From NCBI GenBank assembly GCA_041736705.1, contig JBGSTC010000010.1:1-49879 (forward strand): a DNA stretch of 49,879 nt. The letters run 5' to 3'. Shown piece after piece: positions 16,476 through 25,101 of the stretch. A program made the translations under genes and the position numbers. This stretch comes from GWE2-51-13 sp041736705 (GTDB taxonomy: Bacteria > Bacillota_I > Bacilli_A > Erysipelotrichales > Erysipelotrichaceae). A model generated the notes under the pieces. That model saw nothing but the letters and a program-made list of their open reading frames with translations. It had not been told where the DNA came from and ran no database searches. Each line of letters starts with the position of its first letter. Within the stretch, counting starts at the first letter, position 1.

Positions 16476-17768
16476 CTATCGATTCACGAACCCGCGGTAT
16501 TGACGTTGGGTCAGCTGACCTTCCAAATCCTTCATCGTTTCAAGCGCTACGCCGACGACGATGATGATTCCGGTCCCGCCCACGGAAATACTGGTGGGGA
16601 GGTTGGAGATCATCGGCAACAGGTAAGGCAATACACCGACGAAGGTGAGGAACAAGGCGCCCAGAACCGTAATACGGTTGAGGACTTTCTTGAGATAGGA
16701 TTTGGTTTCCGACCCCGGACGGATGCCCGGAATGTAGGTCCCCTGTTTGCCGAGGTTTTCGGCGATCTTTTCCGGATCGACCTGCAGGTTCGTATAGAAG
16801 AACGTGAACAGGATGATCAGGATCGCGTAGATCGTCAATCCCAGAGGTTTCTGGAAGTTGAAGATGTCGCTGAACCAGCTGTACAAGCCTTGCGTCTCAC
16901 TGAAGAAACTGAAGGCCGTCGCCGGGGCGGTCATGACCGCGGAGGCGAAGATGACCGGGATAACGCTGGCGGAGTTGATTTTCAAAGGCAGGTAGGTGAT
17001 GTCGTTTTTCGCCTTCCCCATGTTACTTGACGTATATTGGATCGGGATTTTACGAACGGCTTGCGACATGAAGATGACCAACACGATAATCAGGATGTAC
17101 ATCATCACGAAGAGACCGAAATTCAGATAACCGTTGAACATGGCGGCGCTGCTTGAAGTGTCGACCATGGTTTTGAAAACCGAAGAAAACTGGAAGGGAA
17201 TGTTCGAAACGATCCCGGCGAAGATGATGATGGAAACCCCGTTGCCGATCCCATAGGCGGAGATACGGTCGGCGATCCACAGCAGGAACATGGTCCCTGC
17301 CGCCAAGACGACGGAAACGTACAAATAGGTTGCGAAACCCGCGTCGTTGAGGATGCCATAGTTGACATCGAACGCGTAGGTCATCGTAAACGATTGGAAC
17401 AGGGCGAGGACGACGCCGAGATAACGGGTGACCTTGTCCAGTTGTTTTCTTCCCTGAGCTCCCGACTTCTGCATTTCCGTTAAGGCAGGGATGACATCCA
17501 TCGCCAAAAGCTGGACGATGATCGAGGCCGTGATGTAGGGTCCGACGCCCATCGCGAAGATGGAGAAACGTTGGAGTGCGCCACCGCCAAGCAAGTTCAT
17601 GATACCCAAGACGGAAACGTCGCTGACACCTTCCAATAAGGCCGCGGTGTCAACCATCGGCGCCGGGATACCGGCTCCGAGTCGGAAGATGAACAACATG
17701 CCCAAGGTAAAGAAGATCTTTGTACGGATCTCTTTACTCTTGAACAAGTTGATGAATGTGTTGATCAT
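16476..17768 (-). CDS. secY: protein translocase subunit SecY
   Basis: SecY (430 residues) is the pore of the Sec channel, with ten hydrophobic segments. It begins with an amphipathic LFKSKEIRTKIFFTLGML helix. Plug-region residues LLGGGALQRFSIFAMGVGPYI-like lie at about 60-80, and the cytoplasmic loop ahead of TM9 holds the GIRPG motif. Its Shine-Dalgarno (GAGGTG) lies in the last codons of rplO, two bases before secY, giving coupled translation. It exports the subtilase, while the lipoproteins encoded here use the same route. Confidence 0.98.
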   Translation of the reverse strand: MINTFINLFKSKEIRTKIFFTLGMLFIFRLGAGIPAPMVDTAALLEGVSDVSVLGIMNLLGGGALQRFSIFAMGVGPYITASIIVQLLAMDVIPALTEMQKSGAQGRKQLDKVTRYLGVVLALFQSFTMTYAFDVNYGILNDAGFATYLYVSVVLAAGTMFLLWIADRISAYGIGNGVSIIIFAGIVSNIPFQFSSVFKTMVDTSSSAAMFNGYLNFGLFVMMYILIIVLVIFMSQAVRKIPIQYTSSNMGKAKNDITYLPLKINSASVIPVIFASAVMTAPATAFSFFSETQGLYSWFSDIFNFQKPLGLTIYAILIILFTFFYTNLQVDPEKIAENLGKQGTYIPGIRPGSETKSYLKKVLNRITVLGALFLTFVGVLPYLLPMISNLPTSISVGGTGIIIVVGVALETMKDLEGQLTQRQYRGFVNR

Positions 17769-17769
17769 G

Positions 17770-18213
17770 TTAGATCACCTCGACTTTGCCGCCTGCTTGT
17801 TCGATCAAGGTGACGGCGGACTTGGAGAACTTATGGGCTTTGACGACCAGTTTCTTTTCCAAGGCTCCGACGCCGAGGATTTTAATTCCGTTCAACTCTT
17901 TACGTACGAGTCCCGTTTCGATCAGGAGTTCCGGAGTGATCTCCGTACCCTCTTCGAAGCAGTTGAGCGTGCCGACATTGACGATGGCGTACTCGACGCG
18001 TGTAAAGTTGGTGAATCCGCGTTTCGGTAAACGACGGAATAAGGGGGTCTGTCCGCCTTCGAATCCGAGGGCGACTCCGCCTCCGGTACGTGCGTTCTGA
18101 CCTTTATGACCTTTACCGGCCGTTTTCCCTGTACCCGAACCTTGTCCGCGTCCGAGGCGTTTTACGCTTCCTTTGCGGGCTCCTTCGGTATAATGCAATT
18201 CATGTAATTTCAT
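17770..18213 (-). CDS. rplO: 50S ribosomal protein L15
   Basis: L15 (147 residues) binds 23S rRNA late in 50S assembly. The N-terminal glycine/arginine-rich RLGRGQGSGTGKTAGKGHKG and GFEGGQTPLFRRLPKRGF are diagnostic. It directly follows rpsE with a 15-base gap. In most bacteria rpmD (L30) sits here, and it is absent. Confidence 0.98.
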   Translation of the reverse strand: MKLHELHYTEGARKGSVKRLGRGQGSGTGKTAGKGHKGQNARTGGGVALGFEGGQTPLFRRLPKRGFTNFTRVEYAIVNVGTLNCFEEGTEITPELLIETGLVRKELNGIKILGVGALEKKLVVKAHKFSKSAVTLIEQAGGKVEVI

Positions 18214-18228
18214 GGTTGTTTCCTCCCC

Positions 18229-18750
18229 TTAGCGCACGTCTTCGCGTTTGATTTCGCGCAGACGGGCAACTTGCTCGACGGTTTTCAGACTCGTGAGAGC
18301 CGCCATCGTCGAACGTACCATATTGATCGGGGTGCGGGATCCCAAGCATTTCGTCAAGATGTCTCCGATACCGGCTAGTTCAAGCACGGCACGGACCGGA
18401 CCGCCGGCGATAACGCCGGTACCTTCGGTCGCCGGACGAAGCAGGACGGATCCTGCGCCGTAGTTTCCGACGATCATGTGCGGAATGGTGGTTCCGACGA
18501 TCGGGATACGGACGAGATTCTTCTTGGCGTCTTCGATCGCCTTCTTAATCGCATCTGGGACTTCGTTGGCTTTGCCGGTACCAAAACCGACACGGCCTTT
18601 CTTATCCCCGATGACGACCAAGGCCGCGAAACGGAAACGACGTCCGCCTTTGACGACTTTCGTGACGCGGTTAATCGTGACTACGCGTTCTTCGAATTCT
18701 TTCGCTTCTTTTTCAAACCGTCTAGGTCTGCGTTGTTGTTGTTGTTCCAT
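18229..18750 (-). CDS. rpsE: 30S ribosomal protein S5
   Basis: S5 (173 residues) takes part in decoding accuracy and mRNA unwinding at the entry channel. It has the dsRBD-like N-terminal VVTINRVTKVVKGGRRFRF block and the C-terminal GTGVIAGGPVRAVLELAGI segment. The N-terminus starts with a short Gln/Arg-rich tail (MEQQQQRRPRRF). It is followed directly by rplO. Confidence 0.98.
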   Translation of the reverse strand: MEQQQQRRPRRFEKEAKEFEERVVTINRVTKVVKGGRRFRFAALVVIGDKKGRVGFGTGKANEVPDAIKKAIEDAKKNLVRIPIVGTTIPHMIVGNYGAGSVLLRPATEGTGVIAGGPVRAVLELAGIGDILTKCLGSRTPINMVRSTMAALTSLKTVEQVARLREIKREDVR

Positions 18751-18758
18751 GGTGCCTC

Positions 18759-19115
18759 CTAGAATTTCAGTCCGGCTTCTCTGGCTGCTTCAGCCAGTGC
18801 CTTGACGCGTCCGTGATAGAGATAACCGCCACGGTCGAATACGACTTCACTGATCTGAGCTTCGAGGCCACGTTTGGCGATTTCCGCACCGACCGCTTTC
18901 GCCGCGTCGATGTTTCCACCTTTTTCCAATTTCATTTCCACGGAACTTGCCGCTGCGAGCGTTACACCCGCGACATCATCGATCAGTTGCGCATGGATAT
19001 GCGCGTTGGAACGGAATACGTTCAGGCGAGGACGTTCCGGAGTACCTGTAACCTTGGTGCGAACGCGCGCATGACGACGTTGACGTTCAACATTCTTCGA
19101 AATTTTCTTAAGCAT
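18759..19115 (-). CDS. rplR: 50S ribosomal protein L18
   Basis: L18 (118 residues) binds 5S rRNA in the central protuberance with L5. The family blocks RPRLNVFRSNAHIHAQLIDD and VVFDRGGYLYHGRVKALAEA are clear. The N-terminal basic RHARVRTKVTGT is the 5S contact. Its position between rplF and rpsE is standard. Confidence 0.98.
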   Translation of the reverse strand: MLKKISKNVERQRRHARVRTKVTGTPERPRLNVFRSNAHIHAQLIDDVAGVTLAAASSVEMKLEKGGNIDAAKAVGAEIAKRGLEAQISEVVFDRGGYLYHGRVKALAEAAREAGLKF

Positions 19116-19136
19116 GTGTTCAGTTTCTCCTTTCCG

Positions 19137-19682
19137 TTATTTCTTACCTGCCGTTTTTCCTTCTTTACGGCGGATGATTTCACCTTTATACTTGATTCCT
19201 TTGCCGAGGTACGGTTCGGGTTTGCGGACTGCGCGGATATTGGCCGCCCATTCCCCGACACGTTGCTTGTCGATGCCCGAGACGACGATTTCGGCGTTGG
19301 TGGGACATTCGATCTTGATGCCTTCCTCGACTTCGAAGATGACCGGGTGCGAGTAACCGATGTTGATGGTTAGCTTCGTCCCGACGATGTTGGCACGATA
19401 CCCGATACCGACCAGTTCCAACGAACGCTTGAATCCGTTATGGACTCCTTCGATCATGTTGGCGATGAGTGCGCGGGTCGTACCATGCAATTGTTTGGTG
19501 TGTTTTTCTTCATTGGGGCGCGCGACAGTCAGGATACCGTCGTTCAGCTCGATTTTCATGAGCGGGCTGAAAACGCGTTTCAGTTCCCCTTTGGGTCCTT
19601 TGACAGTCACCTCATTCCCTTGGGCGATCGTGACTTCAATGCCGGCGGGAATGGTAATCGATTTATTTCCGATGCGTGACAT
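19137..19682 (-). CDS. rplF: 50S ribosomal protein L6
   Basis: L6 (181 residues) lies near the sarcin-ricin loop and the factor-binding site. It has two tandem alpha/beta repeats. The start MSRIGNKSITIP and the C-terminal signature PEPYKGKGI-like block (here PEPYLGKGIKYKGEIIRRKEG) are diagnostic. Confidence 0.98.
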   Translation of the reverse strand: MSRIGNKSITIPAGIEVTIAQGNEVTVKGPKGELKRVFSPLMKIELNDGILTVARPNEEKHTKQLHGTTRALIANMIEGVHNGFKRSLELVGIGYRANIVGTKLTINIGYSHPVIFEVEEGIKIECPTNAEIVVSGIDKQRVGEWAANIRAVRKPEPYLGKGIKYKGEIIRRKEGKTAGKK

Positions 19683-19700
19683 TTTTCATTCCTCCGTGTC

Positions 19701-20099
19701 TTACCAGATGTAGGCGAGCACTTCGCCGCCGACATTTTGTTTTCTGGCTTGTTTGTCGGTCAACAGACCGTGGCTGGTGGAGATGATCGCAATGCCTAAA
19801 CCGTTAAGGACGCGCGGGAGACGGTCGACTTCGACGTACACGCGCAATCCCGGTTTCGAGATGCGTTTCAAACCACTGACGACTTTTTCTTTGTTTTCAC
19901 CGTACTTCAAGGTGATGGTGATGACTTTCGCCAAGTCGCCGCTCACTTCGAAACTCGTGATGAAGCCTTCTTCTTTTAAGATTCGGGCGATTTCTAATTT
20001 TTCCTTACTTGACGGAACTTCGACGGTTTCGTGACGCACGTTGACGGCGTTACGAATACGTGTCAGCATATCCGCAATGGGATCGGTCGTAATCATCAT
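19701..20099 (-). CDS. rpsH: 30S ribosomal protein S8
   Basis: S8 (132 residues) organises the central domain of 16S rRNA and in other bacteria also represses the spc operon. It starts with ITTDPIADMLTRIRNA and ends with the conserved GIAIISTSHGLLTDKQAR, VGGEVLAYIW pattern. Two ATG codons are adjacent (20099 and 20096), and either could be used with the upstream GGAGG. Confidence 0.98.
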   Translation of the reverse strand: MMITTDPIADMLTRIRNAVNVRHETVEVPSSKEKLEIARILKEEGFITSFEVSGDLAKVITITLKYGENKEKVVSGLKRISKPGLRVYVEVDRLPRVLNGLGIAIISTSHGLLTDKQARKQNVGGEVLAYIW

Positions 20100-20114
20100 G
20101 ACGTATGTTCCTCC

Positions 20115-20300
20115 TTACCAACTCGCCTTTTTCACACCCGGGATCTGGCCTTTGTAGGCCAACTCACGGAAGCAAATACGGCAGAGTTTGTACTTTTGCA
20201 ATACAGCGTGGGGACGTCCGCAGCGTTCGCAACGGGTGTAGGCACGCACTTGAAATTTTTGAGGACGTTTCGATTTTACGATCAGAGATGTTTTTGCCAT
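20115..20300 (-). CDS. rpsN: 30S ribosomal protein S14 type Z
   Basis: S14 is the short, 61-residue zinc form (type Z). The ribbon ligands Cys24, Cys27, Cys40 and Cys43 are intact, and the ending IPGVKKASW is typical. It lies between rplE and rpsH as expected. Confidence 0.98.
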   Translation of the reverse strand: MAKTSLIVKSKRPQKFQVRAYTRCERCGRPHAVLQKYKLCRICFRELAYKGQIPGVKKASW

Positions 20301-20312
20301 GTTCTTGTCCTC

Positions 20313-20855
20313 CTATTTCTTTTCGAACGGCATGCCGAGTTCTTTCAGCAATGCGCGTCCTTCTTCATCGGTGTTGGCCGATGTGACGATGACGATGTCC
20401 ATCCCGCGTACTTTATTGACTTTATCGAAGTTGATTTCGGGGAAAATCAATTGTTCCTTGACACCCAGGGTGTAGTTGCCGCGGCCGTCGAAGGCGTTGA
20501 TACTGACACCGCGGAAGTCGCGAACGCGCGGTAGGGCGATGTTCACCAACTTATCGAGGAATTCATACATTTTTTCGCCACGCAAGGTGACTTTACAGCC
20601 GATCGACATCCCTTCGCGGAGTTTGAAGTTCGCGATGGATTTCTTGGCTTTCGTGATGACGGGTTTTTGGCCGGTCAACTGGGTCATTTCGGAAACCGCT
20701 TCTTCCAACGCTTTCGCATTGGCGATCGCGTCGCCGACCCCCATGTTGACAACAACCTTCAAGACTTTCGGTGCCTGCATGACGGAGGAGTAGTTGAACT
20801 GCTTCACCAACGCGGGTACGACTGTATTTACATATTTTTCGTTGAGCCGATTCAT
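20313..20855 (-). CDS. rplE: 50S ribosomal protein L5
   Basis: L5 (180 residues) binds 5S rRNA and contacts P-site tRNA and S13. Characteristic stretches are VVNMGVGDAIANAKALE, GQKPVITKAKKSIANFKLR and LPRVRDFRGVS. GGAGG is upstream of the ATG at 20855. Confidence 0.98.
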   Translation of the reverse strand: MNRLNEKYVNTVVPALVKQFNYSSVMQAPKVLKVVVNMGVGDAIANAKALEEAVSEMTQLTGQKPVITKAKKSIANFKLREGMSIGCKVTLRGEKMYEFLDKLVNIALPRVRDFRGVSINAFDGRGNYTLGVKEQLIFPEINFDKVNKVRGMDIVIVTSANTDEEGRALLKELGMPFEKK

Positions 20856-20870
20856 GTTGCTGTTCCTCCT

Positions 20871-21179
20871 TTATTTCACAACGGCGCCCGTTTGTTTGAT
20901 GATACGGACTTTCTTGCCTTTTTCGACCTTATACCCGACACGTCCCGCCTTCTTCGCTTTCGCGTCGTAGATCGCGACGTTGGATACGTGGATCGGGGCT
21001 TCCTTTTCGACGATGCCTCCGTCCGGATTGGCCTGGGTCGGTTTCAAATGCTTCTTGACCAGGTTGACTCCTTCGATGAGTACTTTTTCGTCTTTCGGGA
21101 ACGCCTTTAAGACTTCTCCGATCGTTCCTTTGGAACTCCCGGTAATGACTTTGACTTTATCGCCTTTTTTGATCTTCAT
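20871..21179 (-). CDS. rplX: 50S ribosomal protein L24
   Basis: L24 (102 residues) initiates 50S assembly. The KOW motif KIKKGDKVKVITGSSKGTIG opens the protein, and GVNLVKKHLKPTQANPDGGI follows. The length is normal for Bacillota. Confidence 0.98.
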   Translation of the reverse strand: MKIKKGDKVKVITGSSKGTIGEVLKAFPKDEKVLIEGVNLVKKHLKPTQANPDGGIVEKEAPIHVSNVAIYDAKAKKAGRVGYKVEKGKKVRIIKQTGAVVK

Positions 21180-21189
21180 GTCTACCTCC

Positions 21190-21558
21190 CTACAGGACTT
21201 CCGGCGCTAAGGATACGATTTTCATGAAATCCTTGTCGCGGAGCTCTCTCGCCACGGGGCCGAAGATACGGGTCCCTTTCGGCGTGTTGTCGTCTTTGAT
21301 GATGACGACGGCATTGTCGTCAAATTTGATGTAGGTTCCGTTGTCACGGCGTACGCCGCGGACAGTGCGAACGATGACAGCCTTGACGACTTCACCCTTC
21401 TTGACGGTTCCGCCCGGTGTCGCTTCCTTGACGGTGCAGACGACGATATCCCCGATATTGGAATAACGGCGACGGCTACCACCCAAGCAGCGAATGACCA
21501 GGACTTCTTTAGCGCCGGTATTATCGGCTACCCGGCATCTACTTTCATTTTGGATCAT
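21190..21558 (-). CDS. rplN: 50S ribosomal protein L14
   Basis: L14 (122 residues) contacts 16S rRNA in an intersubunit bridge. The start MIQNESRCRVADNTGAKEV, the middle VKKGEVVKAVIVRT and the end RELRDKDFMKIVSLAPEVL match the family along the whole length. Confidence 0.98.
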   Translation of the reverse strand: MIQNESRCRVADNTGAKEVLVIRCLGGSRRRYSNIGDIVVCTVKEATPGGTVKKGEVVKAVIVRTVRGVRRDNGTYIKFDDNAVVIIKDDNTPKGTRIFGPVARELRDKDFMKIVSLAPEVL

Positions 21559-21576
21559 GAATGTTCATCCTCCGGT

Positions 21577-21837
21577 CTAAAGCACAACGGCCTTTTCGAT
21601 AACTTTGACTAAGCGGAAACGCTTCGTTGCGGAAAGCGGACGGGTTTCCATGATTTCCACTACATCACCCGTTTTGGCTTCGTTCAACTCGTCGTGCGCT
21701 TTGAAACTCTTCGAATACTTTACGCGTTTGCCGTATAACGGATGACGCTTCGAGGTCGAGACTTCGACGACGATCGTTTTTTCCATTTTATCGGAGATCA
21801 CGGTACCGCGGTATACTTTGCGACTTGTTCTTTCCAT
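21577..21837 (-). CDS. rpsQ: 30S ribosomal protein S17
   Basis: S17 (86 residues) is an OB-fold 16S-binding protein. It starts MERTSRKVYRGTVISDKMEK and contains the KRHPLYGKRVKYSKSFKAHD block. The ATG at 21837 is preferred to an in-frame TTG three codons upstream because GGAGG lies nine bases before the ATG and abuts the TTG. Confidence 0.97.
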   Translation of the reverse strand: MERTSRKVYRGTVISDKMEKTIVVEVSTSKRHPLYGKRVKYSKSFKAHDELNEAKTGDVVEIMETRPLSATKRFRLVKVIEKAVVL

Positions 21838-21850
21838 TACTGTCAACCTC

Positions 21851-22048
21851 CTATTTACGCTCGCCGAGCGTGCGCTCGGTGAGAACGGTTTTGATGCGGG
21901 CGATGGTCTTGCGGACTTCGCGCATACGCGCCGGACTGGACAATTGCCCCGTCGCCTGTTGGAAACGGAGGGTGAACAGTTCTTCTTTCAGCGTGTCGAC
22001 TTGCTTCAGCAATTCAGCATTGCTTTTTTCACGTAGATCGTTTTTCAT
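21851..22048 (-). CDS. rpmC: 50S ribosomal protein L29
   Basis: L29 (65 residues) is a two-helix protein at the exit tunnel and part of the SRP/trigger-factor docking site. LREKSNAELLKQVDTLKEEL and LRFQQATGQL are diagnostic. Confidence 0.97.
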   Translation of the reverse strand: MKNDLREKSNAELLKQVDTLKEELFTLRFQQATGQLSSPARMREVRKTIARIKTVLTERTLGERK

Positions 22049-22050
22049 GA

Positions 22051-22467
22051 CTATTCCTCCTCACCTTTTCTAACGAAACGAGTCTTGACCGGCAGTTTGT
22101 GGCCTGCGAGACGGAACGCTTCGCGCGCCGTTTCTTCGTCGACCCCGCCGATTTCAAACATGATGCGGCCCGGGGAAACGACGGCTACCCATCCTTCAGG
22201 AGCCCCTTTACCGGAACCCATGCGGACTTCGAGCGGCTTCCTCGTGATCGCCATGTGCGGGAAAATCTTAATCCAAACGTTGCCGCCGCGGCGCATATGA
22301 CGGGTCATAGCGATACGGGCGGATTCGATTTGTCGGTTGCTGACGTAGGCGCCGGATTCGGCGACCAGACCGTATTCACCGAAGACGATGGAGCGGCCGG
22401 CTTTAGCGCGACCTTCGTAGCTCACACGGTGAGGTCTTCTGTACTTCGTACGATTCGGCATTAACAT
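22051..22467 (-). CDS. rplP: 50S ribosomal protein L16
   Basis: L16 (138 residues) lies near the A-site tRNA elbow. MLMPNRTKYRRPHR at the start, the MTRHMRRGGNVWIKIFPHMA block and GSGKGAPEGWVAVV are conserved. It begins six bases after the rpsC stop, and the Shine-Dalgarno lies in the rpsC end. Confidence 0.98.
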   Translation of the reverse strand: MLMPNRTKYRRPHRVSYEGRAKAGRSIVFGEYGLVAESGAYVSNRQIESARIAMTRHMRRGGNVWIKIFPHMAITRKPLEVRMGSGKGAPEGWVAVVSPGRIMFEIGGVDEETAREAFRLAGHKLPVKTRFVRKGEEE

Positions 22468-22472
22468 GATGA

Positions 22473-23273
22473 CTACTTCCCTCCTTCTACTTCAGTGGCG
22501 GGTGTCGCAGGAGCGGCTGCGGTTTCGGTGCGCGGACGGCGATCACGATTGGCGGCTGCGGGGCGGTCCCCACGGTTGTCGCGACGTTTCTTGTCGCGGT
22601 CGAAACCGGTGATTTTCGGCGCTTCGGGTTCTTTGACCATTTGTCCCGGCAAAACTTCGCCGCGGCAGATCCAAACCTTTACACCCAAACGTCCGTAGGT
22701 CGTCGCGGCTTCACACACCGAGAAATCGATGTCGGAGCGCAGCGTATGCAGGGGGACGATGCCCTCGGCATAGCCTTCGGAACGAGCGATATCGTTGCCT
22801 CCCAAACGGCCGGAGACCATGGTTTTGATTCCCTTGGCGCCTGCACGCATGGTGGCTTGGATGGCTTTCTTCTGCGCCGTACGGAACGAAGCGCGTTGTT
22901 CGAGCTGTTCGGCGATTTTACGGGCGACGATGGTGGCGTCCAGGTCCGGGTTGGCGATTTCCAACACACGCAGGTGGACGGTCTTTCCGACCGTAAGTTT
23001 TTCCAACGCCGCTTTCACGGTTTTGGCGACGGCGCCTTCCTGACCGATGATGACGGCGGGACGGGCGGCACGTACCAAGACTTCGACGCGGTTCTTCGAA
23101 CGTTCGATTTCGACGCGGGAAACATTGGCGGCTTTCAGATTCTTAAAGATGTATTCGCGGATTTTGATATCTTCCAGAAGAAGGGTACCGTATTCTTTTT
23201 CGGCGTACCAACGGGATTCCCAATCGCGGATAATGCCGATGCGGAACCCTACCGGACTAACTTTTTGACCCAT
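22473..23273 (-). CDS. rpsC: 30S ribosomal protein S3
   Basis: S3 (266 residues) forms the mRNA entry channel with S4 and S5. It starts MGQKVSPVGFRIGIIRDWES, has the KH domain with the VIIGQEGAVAKTVKAALEKL helix and the C-terminal DIARSEGYAEGIVPLHTLRS block. About 50 extra residues follow the usual end: a low-complexity Arg/Asp/Ala/Pro tail (GDRPAAANRDRRPRTETAA). The ATG at 23273 has GGAGG; an upstream in-frame start lies inside rplV and is rejected. Confidence 0.97.
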   Translation of the reverse strand: MGQKVSPVGFRIGIIRDWESRWYAEKEYGTLLLEDIKIREYIFKNLKAANVSRVEIERSKNRVEVLVRAARPAVIIGQEGAVAKTVKAALEKLTVGKTVHLRVLEIANPDLDATIVARKIAEQLEQRASFRTAQKKAIQATMRAGAKGIKTMVSGRLGGNDIARSEGYAEGIVPLHTLRSDIDFSVCEAATTYGRLGVKVWICRGEVLPGQMVKEPEAPKITGFDRDKKRRDNRGDRPAAANRDRRPRTETAAAPATPATEVEGGK

Positions 23274-23283
23274 GTTGATCCTC

Positions 23284-23619
23284 CTATTCGCGTTCCGCAA
23301 CCACAACGGTAATGTGGCTGGTACGCTTTAAAATCTGAGCAGATTGGCCCTTGGCACGGGGCATGAAGCGCTTCAGAACGACGCCTTCATCGGCATAGCA
23401 AGCCTTGACATACAGTTTGCTTTGATCCAACGAATGGTTGTTGACTGCGTTCGCGATGGCGGATTTCAATACTTTTCCGGTCGCTTCCGCGGCTTTGTTC
23501 GGCATGAACTTCAGGATCGCGGTGGCTTCTACGATGTTTTTCCCACGAATCAAATCGAGTACGAGACGTGCCTTGATGGGGCGGACACGTAGCGTTTTAG
23601 CTGTTGATTTTACGTCCAT
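23284..23619 (-). CDS. rplV: 50S ribosomal protein L22
   Basis: L22 (111 residues) contacts all 23S domains and lines the exit tunnel with its beta hairpin. Recognisable are RVRPIKARLVLDLIRGKN, KLYVKACYADEGVVLKRF and the tunnel loop MPRAKGQSAQILKRTSHITV. Confidence 0.98.
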   Translation of the reverse strand: MDVKSTAKTLRVRPIKARLVLDLIRGKNIVEATAILKFMPNKAAEATGKVLKSAIANAVNNHSLDQSKLYVKACYADEGVVLKRFMPRAKGQSAQILKRTSHITVVVAERE

Positions 23620-23623
23620 TCGC

Positions 23624-23899
23624 TTAACCTGCCTTCTTATCGTCGCCGCCGTGACCGCCGAATTTGCGGGTCGGGACGAATTCGCCTAATTTGTGTCCGA
23701 CCATATCCTCGGTGACATAGACGGGAACGTGTTCTTTACCATTGTAGACCGCAAAGGTGTGTTCGACGAATTGCGGGAAGATGGTAGAACGACGAGACCA
23801 AGTTTTAATGACTTCTTTCTTGTGGACCAAGTTCAGTTTCTCTACCCGTTTCAGCAGGTAGTCATCACAGAACGGCCCTTTTTTCAAGCTACGACTCAT
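23624..23899 (-). CDS. rpsS: 30S ribosomal protein S19
   Basis: S19 (91 residues) binds the 30S head next to S13. It begins MSRSLKKGPFCDDYLLKRVE, and contains IKTWSRRSTIFPQFVEHTFA and the end GEFVPTRKFGGHGG. Confidence 0.98.
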   Translation of the reverse strand: MSRSLKKGPFCDDYLLKRVEKLNLVHKKEVIKTWSRRSTIFPQFVEHTFAVYNGKEHVPVYVTEDMVGHKLGEFVPTRKFGGHGGDDKKAG

Positions 23900-23919
23900 G
23901 TTTCATTCCTTCCTTTCGT

Positions 23920-24753
23920 TTACTTTCCGTTGCGGCGACGGACGATCAATTTCGTCGACGCCTGTTTCTTCTTACGCGTCTTCATGCCCATGGCTTTTTT
24001 GCCCCACGGGGTCATCGGAGCTTTACGTCCGACAGGGTTTTTCCCTTCGCCCCCGCCGTGCGGATGGTCGACCGGGTTCATGACGGCGCCGCGTACGGTC
24101 GGACGGACACCCATCCAACGGGTACGGCCGGCTTTACCGACGTTTACCAGGTTGTGATCTTCGTTACCGACTTGACCGACGGTCGCGCGGCAATTGCTCA
24201 GGATACGGCGAACTTCGCCGGAAGCCAGACGTACGATGACGTAACGGCCTTCCTGACCAAGGATCTGTGCGGAGACACCGGCGGAACGGGCCAACTGGCC
24301 GCCCTTGCCGGGTTTCAGTTCGACGTTGTGGATGAAGGTACCGTCAGGCATCTTCCCCATTTCCATCGCGTTGCCGACCTTGATGTCGGCGGAGACTGCG
24401 CTGACGAGGACTTGACCGACGGTCAACCCCTTCGGAGCGAGGATATAACGTTTTTCGCCATCGGCGTAATGAAGCAGCGCGATGTTGGCGGAGCGGTTGG
24501 GATCGTATTCGATCGTCGCTACTTTCGCCGGAATATTGTCTTTGTCACGTTTGAAGTCGATGATGCGGTATTGACGTTTATGTCCACCGCCTTGGTGACG
24601 GGTCGTGATCCGCCCGTTGTTATTACGTCCGCCTTGCTTGTTTAAACTTTCAACAAGCGACCGCTCGGGTTTGCTGACTGTGATTTCGTCAAAGGTCAGC
24701 GTAGACATCCCGCGGCGACCCGGCGTCGTCGGATTGTACTTTTTAATTCCCAT
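23920..24753 (-). CDS. rplB: 50S ribosomal protein L2
   Basis: L2 (277 residues) is needed for subunit association and peptidyl-transferase activity. The start MGIKKYNPTTPGRRG, the RNA-binding middle and the conserved VDHPHGGGEGKNPVGRKAP block with the functional His are present. A longer than usual 63-base gap separates it from rplW. It contains no recognisable signal. Confidence 0.98.
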   Translation of the reverse strand: MGIKKYNPTTPGRRGMSTLTFDEITVSKPERSLVESLNKQGGRNNNGRITTRHQGGGHKRQYRIIDFKRDKDNIPAKVATIEYDPNRSANIALLHYADGEKRYILAPKGLTVGQVLVSAVSADIKVGNAMEMGKMPDGTFIHNVELKPGKGGQLARSAGVSAQILGQEGRYVIVRLASGEVRRILSNCRATVGQVGNEDHNLVNVGKAGRTRWMGVRPTVRGAVMNPVDHPHGGGEGKNPVGRKAPMTPWGKKAMGMKTRKKKQASTKLIVRRRNGK

Positions 24754-24816
24754 GATTTTCCTCCTTACGCATGTTTTCCGGAAATCGCGTAATTCTTCCG
24801 ATATTTGCTTCCTGCT

Positions 24817-25101
24817 CTAGAACAGGTTGATTTTGTGTCCTTCGGCTAATTTCACGACCGCTTTGCGCACTGCGCTGGTCGTACCGGTGTATTTTCCAAC
24901 ACGCTTGGACTTGGGGCGAACATTGAGGATGTTCACCTTTTCGACTTTGACGGCGAAGATGGTTTCAATGGCTTGACGTACTTCCGTCTTATTGGCACCC
25001 TTCTTCACTTCAAACGTCACTTTGTTATCCGTTTCCTGCAACTTCATGGATTTTTCCGTGATGATCGGACGGATGATGATATCGCGAGCGTTGTTACTCA
25101 T
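24817..25101 (-). CDS. rplW: 50S ribosomal protein L23
   Basis: L23 (94 residues) is the docking site for trigger factor and SRP at the tunnel exit. IIRPIITEKSMKLQ at the N-terminus and NILNVRPKSKRVGKYTGTT are diagnostic. The ATG at 25101 shares one base with the rplD stop (TAATG); an ATG three codons earlier abuts the GGAGG and cannot use it. Confidence 0.97.
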   Translation of the reverse strand: MSNNARDIIIRPIITEKSMKLQETDNKVTFEVKKGANKTEVRQAIETIFAVKVEKVNILNVRPKSKRVGKYTGTTSAVRKAVVKLAEGHKINLF

